DNA from: Lachnospiraceae bacterium
GTDB taxonomy: Bacteria; Bacillota; Clostridia; Lachnospirales; Lachnospiraceae
Assembly (NCBI GenBank): GCA_017465475.1
Contig: JAFTWC010000018.1
Span: 26,202 to 90,201, forward strand
DNA length: 64,000 bases
Direction: 5' to 3'
Part shown: piece after piece, positions 16,447-24,464 of the stretch
Numbering within the stretch: position 1 is the stretch's first letter
Layout: each line of letters begins with the position of its first letter
Notes under the pieces: generated by a model
The model's database searches: none
The model's input: only the letters and a program-made list of their open reading frames with translations
Told to the model about the DNA's origin: nothing
Position numbers and translations under genes: made by a program

Positions 16447-18963
16447 TTACTTGTTGCTTTTTGCGGTATCAATACCTGCAGCACCTACTAAACCGAGACG
16501 CTCTGCAGCTTCCTCACGCATTTTATATTTTAACACTTTTCCCGCTGCATTCATAGGGAAAGATTTCACAAATTCAATATATTTCGGAACCTTATGACGG
16601 GCCATGCTTGCGGTGATATAGTCGTGCATTTCTGTTTCCGTCATGGTCTTGCCTTCCTTTAAAATGATGCAAGCCATGGCTTCCTCACCGTATTTTTTAT
16701 CCGGAACACCGATGACCTGTACGTCCTGTACAAACGGATGGGTGTAAATGAATTCCTCGATTTCCTTCGGATAAATATTTTCGCCGCCGCGGATAATCAT
16801 ATCCTTGAGACGTCCGGTAATGCGATAGTTGCCGTTCTTATCACGGCAGGCAAGGTCTCCGGAGTGGAGCCAGCCCTCTGCATCTACAGTACCGCGGGTG
16901 GCTTCCGGCATCTTGTAGTAGCCCTTCATGGTGTTGTAACCGCGGGAACAGAATTCGCCGTTTTCGCCGTCCTTTACTTCTTCACCGGTTTCCGGATCGA
17001 TAATCTTACATTCAATGTGCGGGAAGTTGTAACCTACGGTGTCGCAACGTAAGTCTAACGAATCGGTCCATGCGGACATGGTACTGCCCGGAGAAGACTC
17101 GGTCTGTCCGTATACGCTGACTATACCGGTCATGTTCATTTCCTTCGGATCTGCCGCACGACGCATCAGCTCCGGCGGACAGCCTGCGCCTGCCATAATA
17201 CCGGTACGCATGTGGGAGAAGTCAGTCTTTCTGTAATCCTCATGGTTGAACATGGCGATAAACATGGTCGGTACACCGTTAAAACAGGTGATACGTTCCT
17301 GGTTGATGCAGGCCAGAGAGGATTTTGCAGAGAAGTACGGCATCGGGCATACGGTAGCACCGTGGGTCAGGGATGCGGTCATGGAAAGTACCATGCCGAA
17401 ACAGTGGAACATCGGTACCTGAATCATCATACGGTCCGCAGTGGACAGTCCCATGCGGTCACCGATACACTTACCGTTATTTACTACATTGTAGTGGGTT
17501 AACATAACGCCCTTCGGGAATCCGGTGGTTCCGGAGGTGTACTGCATGTTACAAACATCTTCCGGTTTTACCTTCGCTGCCATACGATTCAGTTCTTCTT
17601 GCGGAACTAAGTTGCCCCGTTCCATTGCCTCTTCGAAGGTCAGGCAACCCGGCTGCTTAAAACCTACGGTAATGACGTTACGAAGGAACGGCAAACGCTT
17701 ACAGTGTAACGGTTCTCCCGGCTTTGTTGTTGCAATTTCCGGGCAAATTTCATTGATAATTTCTTTATAGTTGGAATCCAGGCAGGATTCTACCATAACT
17801 AAAGTATGAGTATCGGACTGACGGAACAAATAGTCTGCCTCGTGTCTCTTATATGCGGTATTTACCGTAACCAAAACAGCACCGATTTTTGTGGTTGCCC
17901 AGAAGGTAATAAACCATGCAGGAACGTTGGTGGCCCAGATGGATACTTTGCTTCCGGCTTTTACACCCATGGAAATAAGGGCTTTAGCGAACTGATCCAC
18001 ATCCTCACGGAACTGTTCATAAGTACGGACATAATCCAAAGTGGTGTACTTAAAGGCGTACTGGTCCGGGAATTCTTCCACCATACGGTCCAGTACCTGG
18101 GAGAAGGTCAGGTTGATTAACTCATCCTTCTTCCATACATATTGACCGGTGCCGTCATGGTTTGGATACAATGCTTTTTTCTTGCCACGGGTCTTTTCGA
18201 AACGGCTCATGTAGTTCACAAAGTGAGTAAAGATTACTTCGTAATCCGGTAAATCCTCCATCCATTCGGTCTTCCATTCCAAAGAGAGGAAGCCGTCGTA
18301 GTCGATGGAAGAGAGGGCACGCATAATGTCTGCAACCGGCATGGTGCCTTCACCGATTAAGTTATAGGTTTCTTTATCGTCAGAGTCACGCAAATGTACA
18401 TGTTTTACATAGGCACCGAGATTTTTTATGGTAGTGTCCGCACTTTCTTCACAGTCACGGTACGGATGCTGTACATCCCATAGAGCAGCCAACTGGTCGC
18501 AGGCAAAGTCATCCATCATGGCACGAAGTCGTGCAGTATCGGCAAAGATGCCGCTGGTCTTAATCAAGATGGTAACTTCTGCAGCTTCCGCTTCTGCTAA
18601 CAGCTCACTTAAACGAGCCCGAACAAGATCCTCGTTATCCTGCAGAGCTACTACGGATACATACGGAACCTCAGCCTGCTTTGCAAGTTGGATCAGTTGC
18701 TGAACCAAAGCAACCGAGCTGTTGTCTTCCGAGGATAAATCACAGGAAGTGTCAAAACAAGGAATAGAGAGTTTCTTTTCTCTCATCTGTCGTACGGTAG
18801 TGGCAACATTATATTTATGGAACGGGCCGCTTTTTTCCGTTAATGGAGCAACGTACGGCAAATTGTAAATTTCTATTCCCTCAAAGCGCATATCTACGCC
18901 GGCGGCAAGCCATTCTTCCCAAGTCAGATGGGACCAACCTCTGGTAGAAAACGAAAGTTTCAT
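16447..18963 (-). CDS. Fusion: TIM-barrel isomerase-like domain + acyl-CoA synthetase
   Basis: 838 residues. Residues 1 to about 265 are a xylose-isomerase-like TIM barrel (WDVQHPYRD with D163/H166, KHVHLRD with H188/H190, SLEWK with E229). The usual first metal Glu appears to be K135, so the barrel may be impaired. Residues about 285-838 are a complete ANL-family acyl-CoA ligase: YTSGTTGFPKG (P-loop), YGQTESSPG, WLHSGDL, GRLKDMIIRGGENIYP and the catalytic Lys motif NAAGK near the C-terminus. It should activate a carboxylate to its CoA ester through an acyl-adenylate. Its start lies 3 nt after the LeuA-like stop, with AGGAGG inside that gene, so the two are translationally coupled. The reading frame is continuous across the junction, so this is a true fusion in this sequence. 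Confidence 0.88.
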   Translation of the reverse strand: MKLSFSTRGWSHLTWEEWLAAGVDMRFEGIEIYNLPYVAPLTEKSGPFHKYNVATTVRQMREKKLSIPCFDTSCDLSSEDNSSVALVQQLIQLAKQAEVPYVSVVALQDNEDLVRARLSELLAEAEAAEVTILIKTSGIFADTARLRAMMDDFACDQLAALWDVQHPYRDCEESADTTIKNLGAYVKHVHLRDSDDKETYNLIGEGTMPVADIMRALSSIDYDGFLSLEWKTEWMEDLPDYEVIFTHFVNYMSRFEKTRGKKKALYPNHDGTGQYVWKKDELINLTFSQVLDRMVEEFPDQYAFKYTTLDYVRTYEQFREDVDQFAKALISMGVKAGSKVSIWATNVPAWFITFWATTKIGAVLVTVNTAYKRHEADYLFRQSDTHTLVMVESCLDSNYKEIINEICPEIATTKPGEPLHCKRLPFLRNVITVGFKQPGCLTFEEAMERGNLVPQEELNRMAAKVKPEDVCNMQYTSGTTGFPKGVMLTHYNVVNNGKCIGDRMGLSTADRMMIQVPMFHCFGMVLSMTASLTHGATVCPMPYFSAKSSLACINQERITCFNGVPTMFIAMFNHEDYRKTDFSHMRTGIMAGAGCPPELMRRAADPKEMNMTGIVSVYGQTESSPGSTMSAWTDSLDLRCDTVGYNFPHIECKIIDPETGEEVKDGENGEFCSRGYNTMKGYYKMPEATRGTVDAEGWLHSGDLACRDKNGNYRITGRLKDMIIRGGENIYPKEIEEFIYTHPFVQDVQVIGVPDKKYGEEAMACIILKEGKTMTETEMHDYITASMARHKVPKYIEFVKSFPMNAAGKVLKYKMREEAAERLGLVGAAGIDTAKSNK

Positions 18964-18966
18964 AGA

Positions 18967-20373
18967 TTAAGCCTCCTCGTAAACGATTTTGTTGATGGCA
19001 CTGATATAGGCCTGAATACTGGAACCGATAATATCGGTGGAAGTTCCTCTTCCGGAATAAAGTTTTCCGTTTGAGCGAAGCTTAATTACGGTTTCGCCCA
19101 TAGCTTCGCGGCCTTCTGTTACGGCACGTACCTGGAAGTCATCCAGTTCGTAGTGACACCCTAAAATATTTTCTAAAGCTAAGAAAGCGGCATCTACCGG
19201 ACCGTCACCCAATGCAACACCCTCTAAGGCTTGACCGTTCTTTTCTAACTTCATCTGAGCCATGGAGGAAGCGGTGTTGCTGGCGGTAATGTGATAACTG
19301 GTTAATACATAGGTGGCCGGCACCTGCATAGCGGCAGAAGCGACGATGGTATCCAGTTCCTTAGAGGAAATCATATCTTTGCGGGCTGCAATTTTTTGAA
19401 ATGCTTCCCATACCTTTGCACTGTCTTCTTCGCTTAAGTCATAACCTAATTTTTCTACTGCCTTTAATACCGTGGTCATATTGTCCTGTGCAGTAAGATT
19501 CATTTCTTCCACATCATCCTGTACACCGTTGTCAAACGGAGAATTCTTACTGCGAGTGGTTTCACAAATCCATGCAATCTGCTTTACGATGCGGTTTATT
19601 TCCACAGTGCGAACGGAACATGTAACGCCGAAGGATTCACCCTTAGTGGAAAGCAAACGTGCAATGTTCGGCAAGGAAATTTGATTAGCACAATATGCGG
19701 AGGTTTTAAGCTCACGAACACCATGCTTAATGGCTGCGATGGCACAGGCATCGGCCATGGCCAGCTCGTTGGAACAGGAAAGACCAAGAACTACATCCTG
19801 AAGCTCCGGAACATTTTTGTTTAAAGCATCAAAGAACTCAGCAAATTCTTCCGGAAGCATGGCACCGGTGGCGTCACATACGGTAACGGTTTTGGCACCT
19901 GCTGCAATAGCGGTTTTAATTGCCTGATATAAAAATGCCTCATCGCTTCTGGTAGCATCGTCTGCAATAAACTCTACATCGGTGGTTTTTTCACAACAAG
20001 CGGTGATGACTTCTTCAATGGTCTTTAACATGGCATCCGGTTTTTTGTGGAACAAGTATTCCATCTGTACCGGACTGACGGAAGCGAACACCTGCAAACG
20101 AGGGCTTTTGGCTTCCTTTACGGCATTCCAGGTAGCTTCTACACTTTCCTTATTTAAAGAAACCGGTACGGCTACAATGCTGTTCTGTACGGTAGAGGCG
20201 ATGGACTTAATGCGCAAGGCATCCACCTTCGGCTGGGAGATCCCCTCCAGCTCAATTACGTTTACATTTAGTTTATCTAATAGTTTCGGTAGTTCGATTT
20301 TTTCTTTAAAGGAGAGGGAGAATTCTTTCCCGGTCTGTTTTAATGTTGTGTCGCTGATTCTGATTTGGTTCAT
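18967..20373 (-). CDS. LeuA-like protein lacking catalytic metal motifs, with leucine-binding C-terminal domain
   Basis: 468 residues, co-linear with 2-isopropylmalate/homocitrate synthases. The N-terminus is ISDTTL (D8-T-T), but the RDGEQ that follows in the family is KQTGKE. The HxHN metal motif is S199-C-S-N, and the GxGERxGN segment is SAYCANQISLPN. The metal-binding Asp and both His are therefore gone. The C-terminal regulatory domain (about 350-468) is well kept: FQVRAVTEGREAMGET and GRGTSTDIIGSS match the allosteric leucine-binding domain of LeuA. It is either a new enzyme activity or a leucine-sensing pseudoenzyme. It is the first gene behind the T-box leader, with AGGAGG before ATG 20373. 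Confidence 0.82.
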   Translation of the reverse strand: MNQIRISDTTLKQTGKEFSLSFKEKIELPKLLDKLNVNVIELEGISQPKVDALRIKSIASTVQNSIVAVPVSLNKESVEATWNAVKEAKSPRLQVFASVSPVQMEYLFHKKPDAMLKTIEEVITACCEKTTDVEFIADDATRSDEAFLYQAIKTAIAAGAKTVTVCDATGAMLPEEFAEFFDALNKNVPELQDVVLGLSCSNELAMADACAIAAIKHGVRELKTSAYCANQISLPNIARLLSTKGESFGVTCSVRTVEINRIVKQIAWICETTRSKNSPFDNGVQDDVEEMNLTAQDNMTTVLKAVEKLGYDLSEEDSAKVWEAFQKIAARKDMISSKELDTIVASAAMQVPATYVLTSYHITASNTASSMAQMKLEKNGQALEGVALGDGPVDAAFLALENILGCHYELDDFQVRAVTEGREAMGETVIKLRSNGKLYSGRGTSTDIIGSSIQAYISAINKIVYEEA

Positions 20374-20399
20374 GATAATCCTCCTTGTTTTTTGATTTT

Positions 20400-20703
20400 T
20401 CTTTAAAAAAAGAAAAGTCCCTGAAGCATTTGCGCTTCAAGGACGAATAAACGATTCGCGGTACCACCTTGCTTACAGTTGTCTCACGACAAACTGTCTC
20501 TCTCGGACTCCAATAAGTCCAAAGCCGATAACGAGGCTGACCGTACTCCACTACACAAATAAAAATCCTTCGCAGAGTCGACTCGGGAGTGAGATTGCTA
20601 ACTTTTATCCGTACCGGTTCACACCAACCACCGGCTCTCTGAAACCCTCAAAAAAGAAGCATAATTCCGTCACAGTCGTTATTTCTAATTCGAAATTGGA
20701 TTC
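20400..20703 (-). ncRNA. T-box riboswitch leader, probably leucine-specific (CUC)
   Basis: On the minus strand the leader has a Stem I-like AGAGAGCCGGTGGTTGGTG segment and a candidate specifier CUC followed by A (CUC at 20591-20593). The T-box core AAGGTGGTACCGCG is at 20457-20470, and a terminator GTCCTTGAAGC/GCTTCAGGGAC with a U-run is at 20405-20444. The core carries UGGU, whose last base pairs with discriminator A73, which tRNA-Leu has. Uncharged tRNA-Leu should favour read-through into the LeuA-like operon. The T-box identity is very secure. The leucine reading is less so, since AUC overlaps the same site but is not followed by A. Confidence 0.9.
20405..20444 (-). terminator. T-box-controlled terminator
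   Basis: An 11-bp stem followed on the minus strand by TTTTCTTTTTTT. It is mutually exclusive with pairing of the T-box core at 20457-20470. Confidence 0.88.
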
Positions 20704-20732
20704 ATTATATCACGTTGGTGCGATGAAGTCAA
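20704..20732 (-). promoter_or_regulatory. Near-consensus promoter for the T-box operon
   Basis: On the minus strand: TTGACT, a 17-nt spacer, TATAAT. It lies just upstream of the T-box leader. Confidence 0.85.
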
Positions 20733-20797
20733 CAGTAAAATAAAAAAGTTTTGAGGAACATCTAATAAAATATAATAAATTATGTACTGTCGCACTA

Positions 20798-20826
20798 TTT
20801 ACATTCGTTCGTAAAGGTGATATACT
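20798..20826 (+). promoter_or_regulatory. Promoter for the sugar transferase gene
   Basis: TTTACA, a 17-nt spacer, TATACT, divergent from the T-box promoter. Transcription would begin about 40 nt before the start codon. Confidence 0.7.
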
Positions 20827-20871
20827 TATGTTAGATAACTATACTTAAAAACGGACGAGGAGGCGATTGAC

Positions 20872-22254
20872 TTGAATAAGTTTAATCGGGGAGTAAGTAC
20901 GAATTTACTACATATGGTCTGCGATTGTTGCTTTATGATAATTGCTTTTTTGATAGCATCTTTAATAGCAGGCCTGACACCTTATCGGTCTTTGGAATTG
21001 TACGGCCCGCTTTGTGCTTTGTTTATGTTGATATTTGTTATGGTGAATAAAGATGCACGAACTTACAATATTACCACATTCTTTTATGTGGACCGGACAA
21101 TATATACAATTACAAAGTCCTTTTTGATTGCATTGGTGCCGGTGGCTATTATTATTGTAGATTACGTGTCAAGAAATTCTTTTGATTTGAAGTTTTACGG
21201 TTCCTATGTGATTGCATCCTATGTACTGGTGATTGTAGGGGCATTTGTAGTGCGTTATTTGGCAAAACATTGGAAGTTTAATGCACCGCGTATTCTTTTG
21301 GTAGGAGATATTGACCGGTTTGATACATTTAAGAAGTTTCTGTTTAAAAGCAATACTTCCGTCAAATTAATCGGTTACGTCAGCATGGAAGAAACCAACG
21401 ATGAACGTTATCTGGGAAATATTAAGGATTTGGAAAAATTGTTACAGGAAAATGCCATAAGTCAGGTTTATATTATGCATCGTAAGACGGACCTCGTGGA
21501 TATTCAGGAATACATGGATATCTGCCTGGATATGGGCGTTTCTGTTAAAATTATCGTAAAGTTGTTTCAGGCCCATGGTGCACAACGCTATGTCAGCAGT
21601 GTAGGGACCTATCCGGTGGTGACGTATCACAGAGTGTGTTTGGACGACACGTCAAGGGCTATGAAACGGATTATTGATATCATCGGAAGTTTGGTCGGAA
21701 TCATTTTGTCGTCGCCGATTATGCTTATTACTGCCATTGCAATTAAATTGGACTCTAAAGGACCGGTTATTTTTAAGCAAAAACGTGCCGGTATCAACGG
21801 AAGTACCTTTAATATGTACAAGTTCCGCAGCATGTGTGTGGATGCAGAAGAACTGAAGGCAAAATTACAGGAACAAAATGAAGTGAAAGACGGCATGATG
21901 TTTAAGATGAAGGATGATCCCCGTATTACAAAGGTGGGAAAGTTCATCCGTAAGACCAGTATAGATGAGCTGCCTCAGTTTTTTAACGTGTTGTTCGGTA
22001 GTATGAGTCTTGTAGGGACAAGACCTCCCACACTGGATGAGGTGGAGAAGTATAAAAGAACCCATTGGCGCAGAATGAGTATTAAGCCGGGTATTACAGG
22101 GATGTGGCAGGTAAGCGGAAGAAGCCAGATTACGGACTTTGAAGAGATTGTGGAGTTAGATACCATTTATATTGATAAATGGAGCATTTGGCTTGACTTT
22201 AAGATTATGTTGAAAACGGTATTGTCTTTGATACAGCGTAAGGGCGCATATTAA
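20872..22254 (+). CDS. Polyprenyl glycosyl-phosphotransferase (exopolysaccharide priming enzyme)
   Basis: 460 residues of the WcaJ/PssY type. About four N-terminal membrane helices and a nucleotide-sugar-like linker domain precede a C-terminal sugar-transferase domain. Its motifs are SKGPVIFKQKRAG, MYKFRSM, IRKTSIDELPQFFNV and MSLVGTRPP, followed by KPGITGMWQVSGR. It transfers a sugar-1-phosphate to undecaprenyl phosphate at the inner face of the membrane, starting a glycan. TTG start behind GAGGAGG. A second, diverged copy lies at 45671. The genes that follow are regulatory and pilus-like with no glycosyltransferases, so the glycan it starts is not defined here. Confidence 0.88.
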   Translation: MNKFNRGVSTNLLHMVCDCCFMIIAFLIASLIAGLTPYRSLELYGPLCALFMLIFVMVNKDARTYNITTFFYVDRTIYTITKSFLIALVPVAIIIVDYVSRNSFDLKFYGSYVIASYVLVIVGAFVVRYLAKHWKFNAPRILLVGDIDRFDTFKKFLFKSNTSVKLIGYVSMEETNDERYLGNIKDLEKLLQENAISQVYIMHRKTDLVDIQEYMDICLDMGVSVKIIVKLFQAHGAQRYVSSVGTYPVVTYHRVCLDDTSRAMKRIIDIIGSLVGIILSSPIMLITAIAIKLDSKGPVIFKQKRAGINGSTFNMYKFRSMCVDAEELKAKLQEQNEVKDGMMFKMKDDPRITKVGKFIRKTSIDELPQFFNVLFGSMSLVGTRPPTLDEVEKYKRTHWRRMSIKPGITGMWQVSGRSQITDFEEIVELDTIYIDKWSIWLDFKIMLKTVLSLIQRKGAY

Positions 22255-22302
22255 TAGAAGAAAACAATAGAGCGTATGCGATTGTAATGGAGGAGAGGTT
22301 AC

Positions 22303-23505
22303 ATGGAGAAGAAACAGGTCGTTTCTGTTCGGGTGTTTCAGTCCATGGAATTGGAATGGGACGGACACAGCATAAAAAATGAAGGGAATCGTTCGCAAAA
22401 GTTGTGGTTAATTTTGGCGTATATTATTCTTTCCGGACAAAACGGAGCAACACAGGACGGTATTTTGTCAACCTTCTGGGAAGGTTCGGAAACGGGACCG
22501 GGTGTATTAAAAACAGCGTTGCATCGTATCAGAACGATGTTGGCGGAAAGCTTTGGAGAAACCTTTGCAAAAGAGTTTATTTGTTGTCAGAAGAAGACCT
22601 ATACGATAAATGAGTCGTACACGGTTGTTTGTGACGCGGAAGAGTTTGAAAATTATGTCCGATTGGCCAGACAGACCAAAAATACGGATGAACAGCTTAA
22701 TCTGTATAAGAAAGCATTTGAATTGTATCGGGGAGAATTTTTAAGTGTATTCTCCGATACGTCATGGGTGACACCGCTTCATGTGTATTATCGGAATTTG
22801 TATTTGGAAGTGATTTGTTCTATTCTCGAGATTTGTGAGAAGAAGCAGGAGTATGAAGAGGTCATTGAGCTGTTGCAACGTGCCGGTAAGATAGTAAAGT
22901 ATGAGGAATCCCTGTATGTGTACCTGATGCGCTATCTGATGCGGATGGAAAAGTACTCGGATGTTATGAATGTATACCGGCAGTTAAGTGAAATGTTAGA
23001 AGAACGTTTGGATGCGAAACCGTCCGAGGAAGCAAAATCACTGTATTACGAAGCTATGTATGCGTCCAGCACCAGATTGGCGAACATGGAAGAAGTGATT
23101 TCTTTGGTAGAACGGCAGGATGCTGACAGAGAAGCAATGTATTGTGAACTGGACTTTTTTAAAGAATTGTATCATGCGTATTGCAACGGTCTTTCGCGTA
23201 ATCAACAAAGAATTTGTCTGGCAATGATTGATATTACGGATATTCAGGATCGGTTGCTTTCGAAGCGCAGTCTTGCCTGTTGTGTGGCAAATTTAAAAGA
23301 AGTTCTGTGTAAGAATCTAAGAGCGGGAGATATTATTTCCATGTGCTCTCCGTGTCAGTTTGTGTTGCTTTTGCCGAATGCGTTGGAGGCAGATGTGAAA
23401 AGGGTGATGGAGCGCGTGAAAAAAGTCTATTTTAAAAAGTATGTACATTCGCCGGCGAAGTTGACCTGTTATGTAAAATCGGTAGCAGCCGGTGAAAAAC
23501 GGTAG
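22303..23505 (+). CDS. SARP-like regulator: winged helix + BTAD + degenerate GGDEF
   Basis: 400 residues. Residues about 5-100 resemble the OmpR-type winged helix of SARP regulators. Residues about 110-260 form a helical BTAD repeat region (FELYRGEFL, YVYLMRYLMRMEKYSDVMNVYRQL, ERLDAKPSEEAKSLY). Residues about 275-395 have the outline of a GGDEF domain (GDIISMCSPCQFVLLLPNA, where an active enzyme would have RYGGDEF). The active-site motif is lost, so it cannot make c-di-GMP but could bind a nucleotide or act in dimerisation. It probably controls the neighbouring surface or pilus genes. It sits 48 nt after the transferase and 24 nt before the transglutaminase gene. Confidence 0.75.
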   Translation: MEKKQVVSVRVFQSMELEWDGHSIKNEGNRSQKLWLILAYIILSGQNGATQDGILSTFWEGSETGPGVLKTALHRIRTMLAESFGETFAKEFICCQKKTYTINESYTVVCDAEEFENYVRLARQTKNTDEQLNLYKKAFELYRGEFLSVFSDTSWVTPLHVYYRNLYLEVICSILEICEKKQEYEEVIELLQRAGKIVKYEESLYVYLMRYLMRMEKYSDVMNVYRQLSEMLEERLDAKPSEEAKSLYYEAMYASSTRLANMEEVISLVERQDADREAMYCELDFFKELYHAYCNGLSRNQQRICLAMIDITDIQDRLLSKRSLACCVANLKEVLCKNLRAGDIISMCSPCQFVLLLPNALEADVKRVMERVKKVYFKKYVHSPAKLTCYVKSVAAGEKR

Positions 23506-23529
23506 GCACTGGCGAAAGGAGGAGTCCTG

Positions 23530-24438
23530 ATGAAGAAATTTACGAAAGTGGCAATCGGAGTAGTTGCAGCTTGTACGCTGCTGTTGTCCGGGTACGGGTT
23601 GCTTTGTGTGACCGGAGCAGGCGAAAGCAAAGCGGTGGTTTACGTGCCGGAAGCCTCGGGTGAACTTGTAAAGAAAAACGATTCCATGATAATCGATTAT
23701 TCCAATGCCACAAAGGGGTATGTCATGGTACGATATTTACAGGAAACCGAAAGTAAGTTAAAGGCGCAGGTAAAAGGACCGGAGGGAACTACATATACCT
23801 ATACACTGACTCCGAAAAAATGGGCGGCATTTCCGCTTTCGGAAGGAAACGGAAAATATAAGATTTCCGTATTCCGGAATGTGTCCGGGAATTCTTATGC
23901 TACCGTTGGGTCCAAAAGTATTGATGTGGAATTGGAAGATGAGTTACTTCCGTTTTTGACGGCTAATCAGTATGTTGACTATACAGAAGATACCAAGTGT
24001 GTCGTGCAGGCCGAGAAAACCTGTAAAGGTTTGGAGGGCGAACTGGCGAAGGTAGATGCTATTTATAAGTGGACTATGAAGAAGTTCAGTTACAGTACCA
24101 TGAAAGCAAAAAAAGTAGAAAGCGGTTATGTACCGGATTTGGATGCGGTATATAAATCCCGTAAGGCCATTTGCTTTGACTATGCATCTACCATGGTAGC
24201 CATGCTTCGCAGCCAGGGAGTGCCGACAAAGTTAGTGATCGGATACAGCGGTTCCGTGTATCATGCATGGATTAGTGTATATATAGAAGAAAGCGGTTGG
24301 GTAACCGGTATTGTATACTTTGACGGAGAAAACTGGAGTCTTATGGACCCGACATTTGCGGATACGGCGAAGTCGGAAGAAGAGTTTAAAGAGTATATCG
24401 GAGATGCAACAAATTATACACAGAAGTATGTTTACTAA
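23530..24438 (+). CDS. Exported transglutaminase-like (papain-fold) protein
   Basis: 302 residues with an N-terminal signal or anchor segment (residues about 5-27). The C-terminal transglutaminase-like core has the expected triad: Cys in KAICFDYAS, His in YHAWISV and Asp in LMDPTF. A beta-rich domain (about 45-140) precedes it. Such proteins cleave or crosslink peptides or cell-wall material outside the membrane. Its position before the pilus-like genes suggests a role at the cell surface. AGGAGG precedes the ATG. The substrate is unknown. Confidence 0.8.
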   Translation: MKKFTKVAIGVVAACTLLLSGYGLLCVTGAGESKAVVYVPEASGELVKKNDSMIIDYSNATKGYVMVRYLQETESKLKAQVKGPEGTTYTYTLTPKKWAAFPLSEGNGKYKISVFRNVSGNSYATVGSKSIDVELEDELLPFLTANQYVDYTEDTKCVVQAEKTCKGLEGELAKVDAIYKWTMKKFSYSTMKAKKVESGYVPDLDAVYKSRKAICFDYASTMVAMLRSQGVPTKLVIGYSGSVYHAWISVYIEESGWVTGIVYFDGENWSLMDPTFADTAKSEEEFKEYIGDATNYTQKYVY

Positions 24439-24464
24439 TGAATTTCGGGCGGAGAAAGGCAGAT

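Noticed and set aside
18967-20373. Calling the gene leuA outright
   Set aside because: The catalytic metal motifs are absent, so isopropylmalate synthase activity is not supported.
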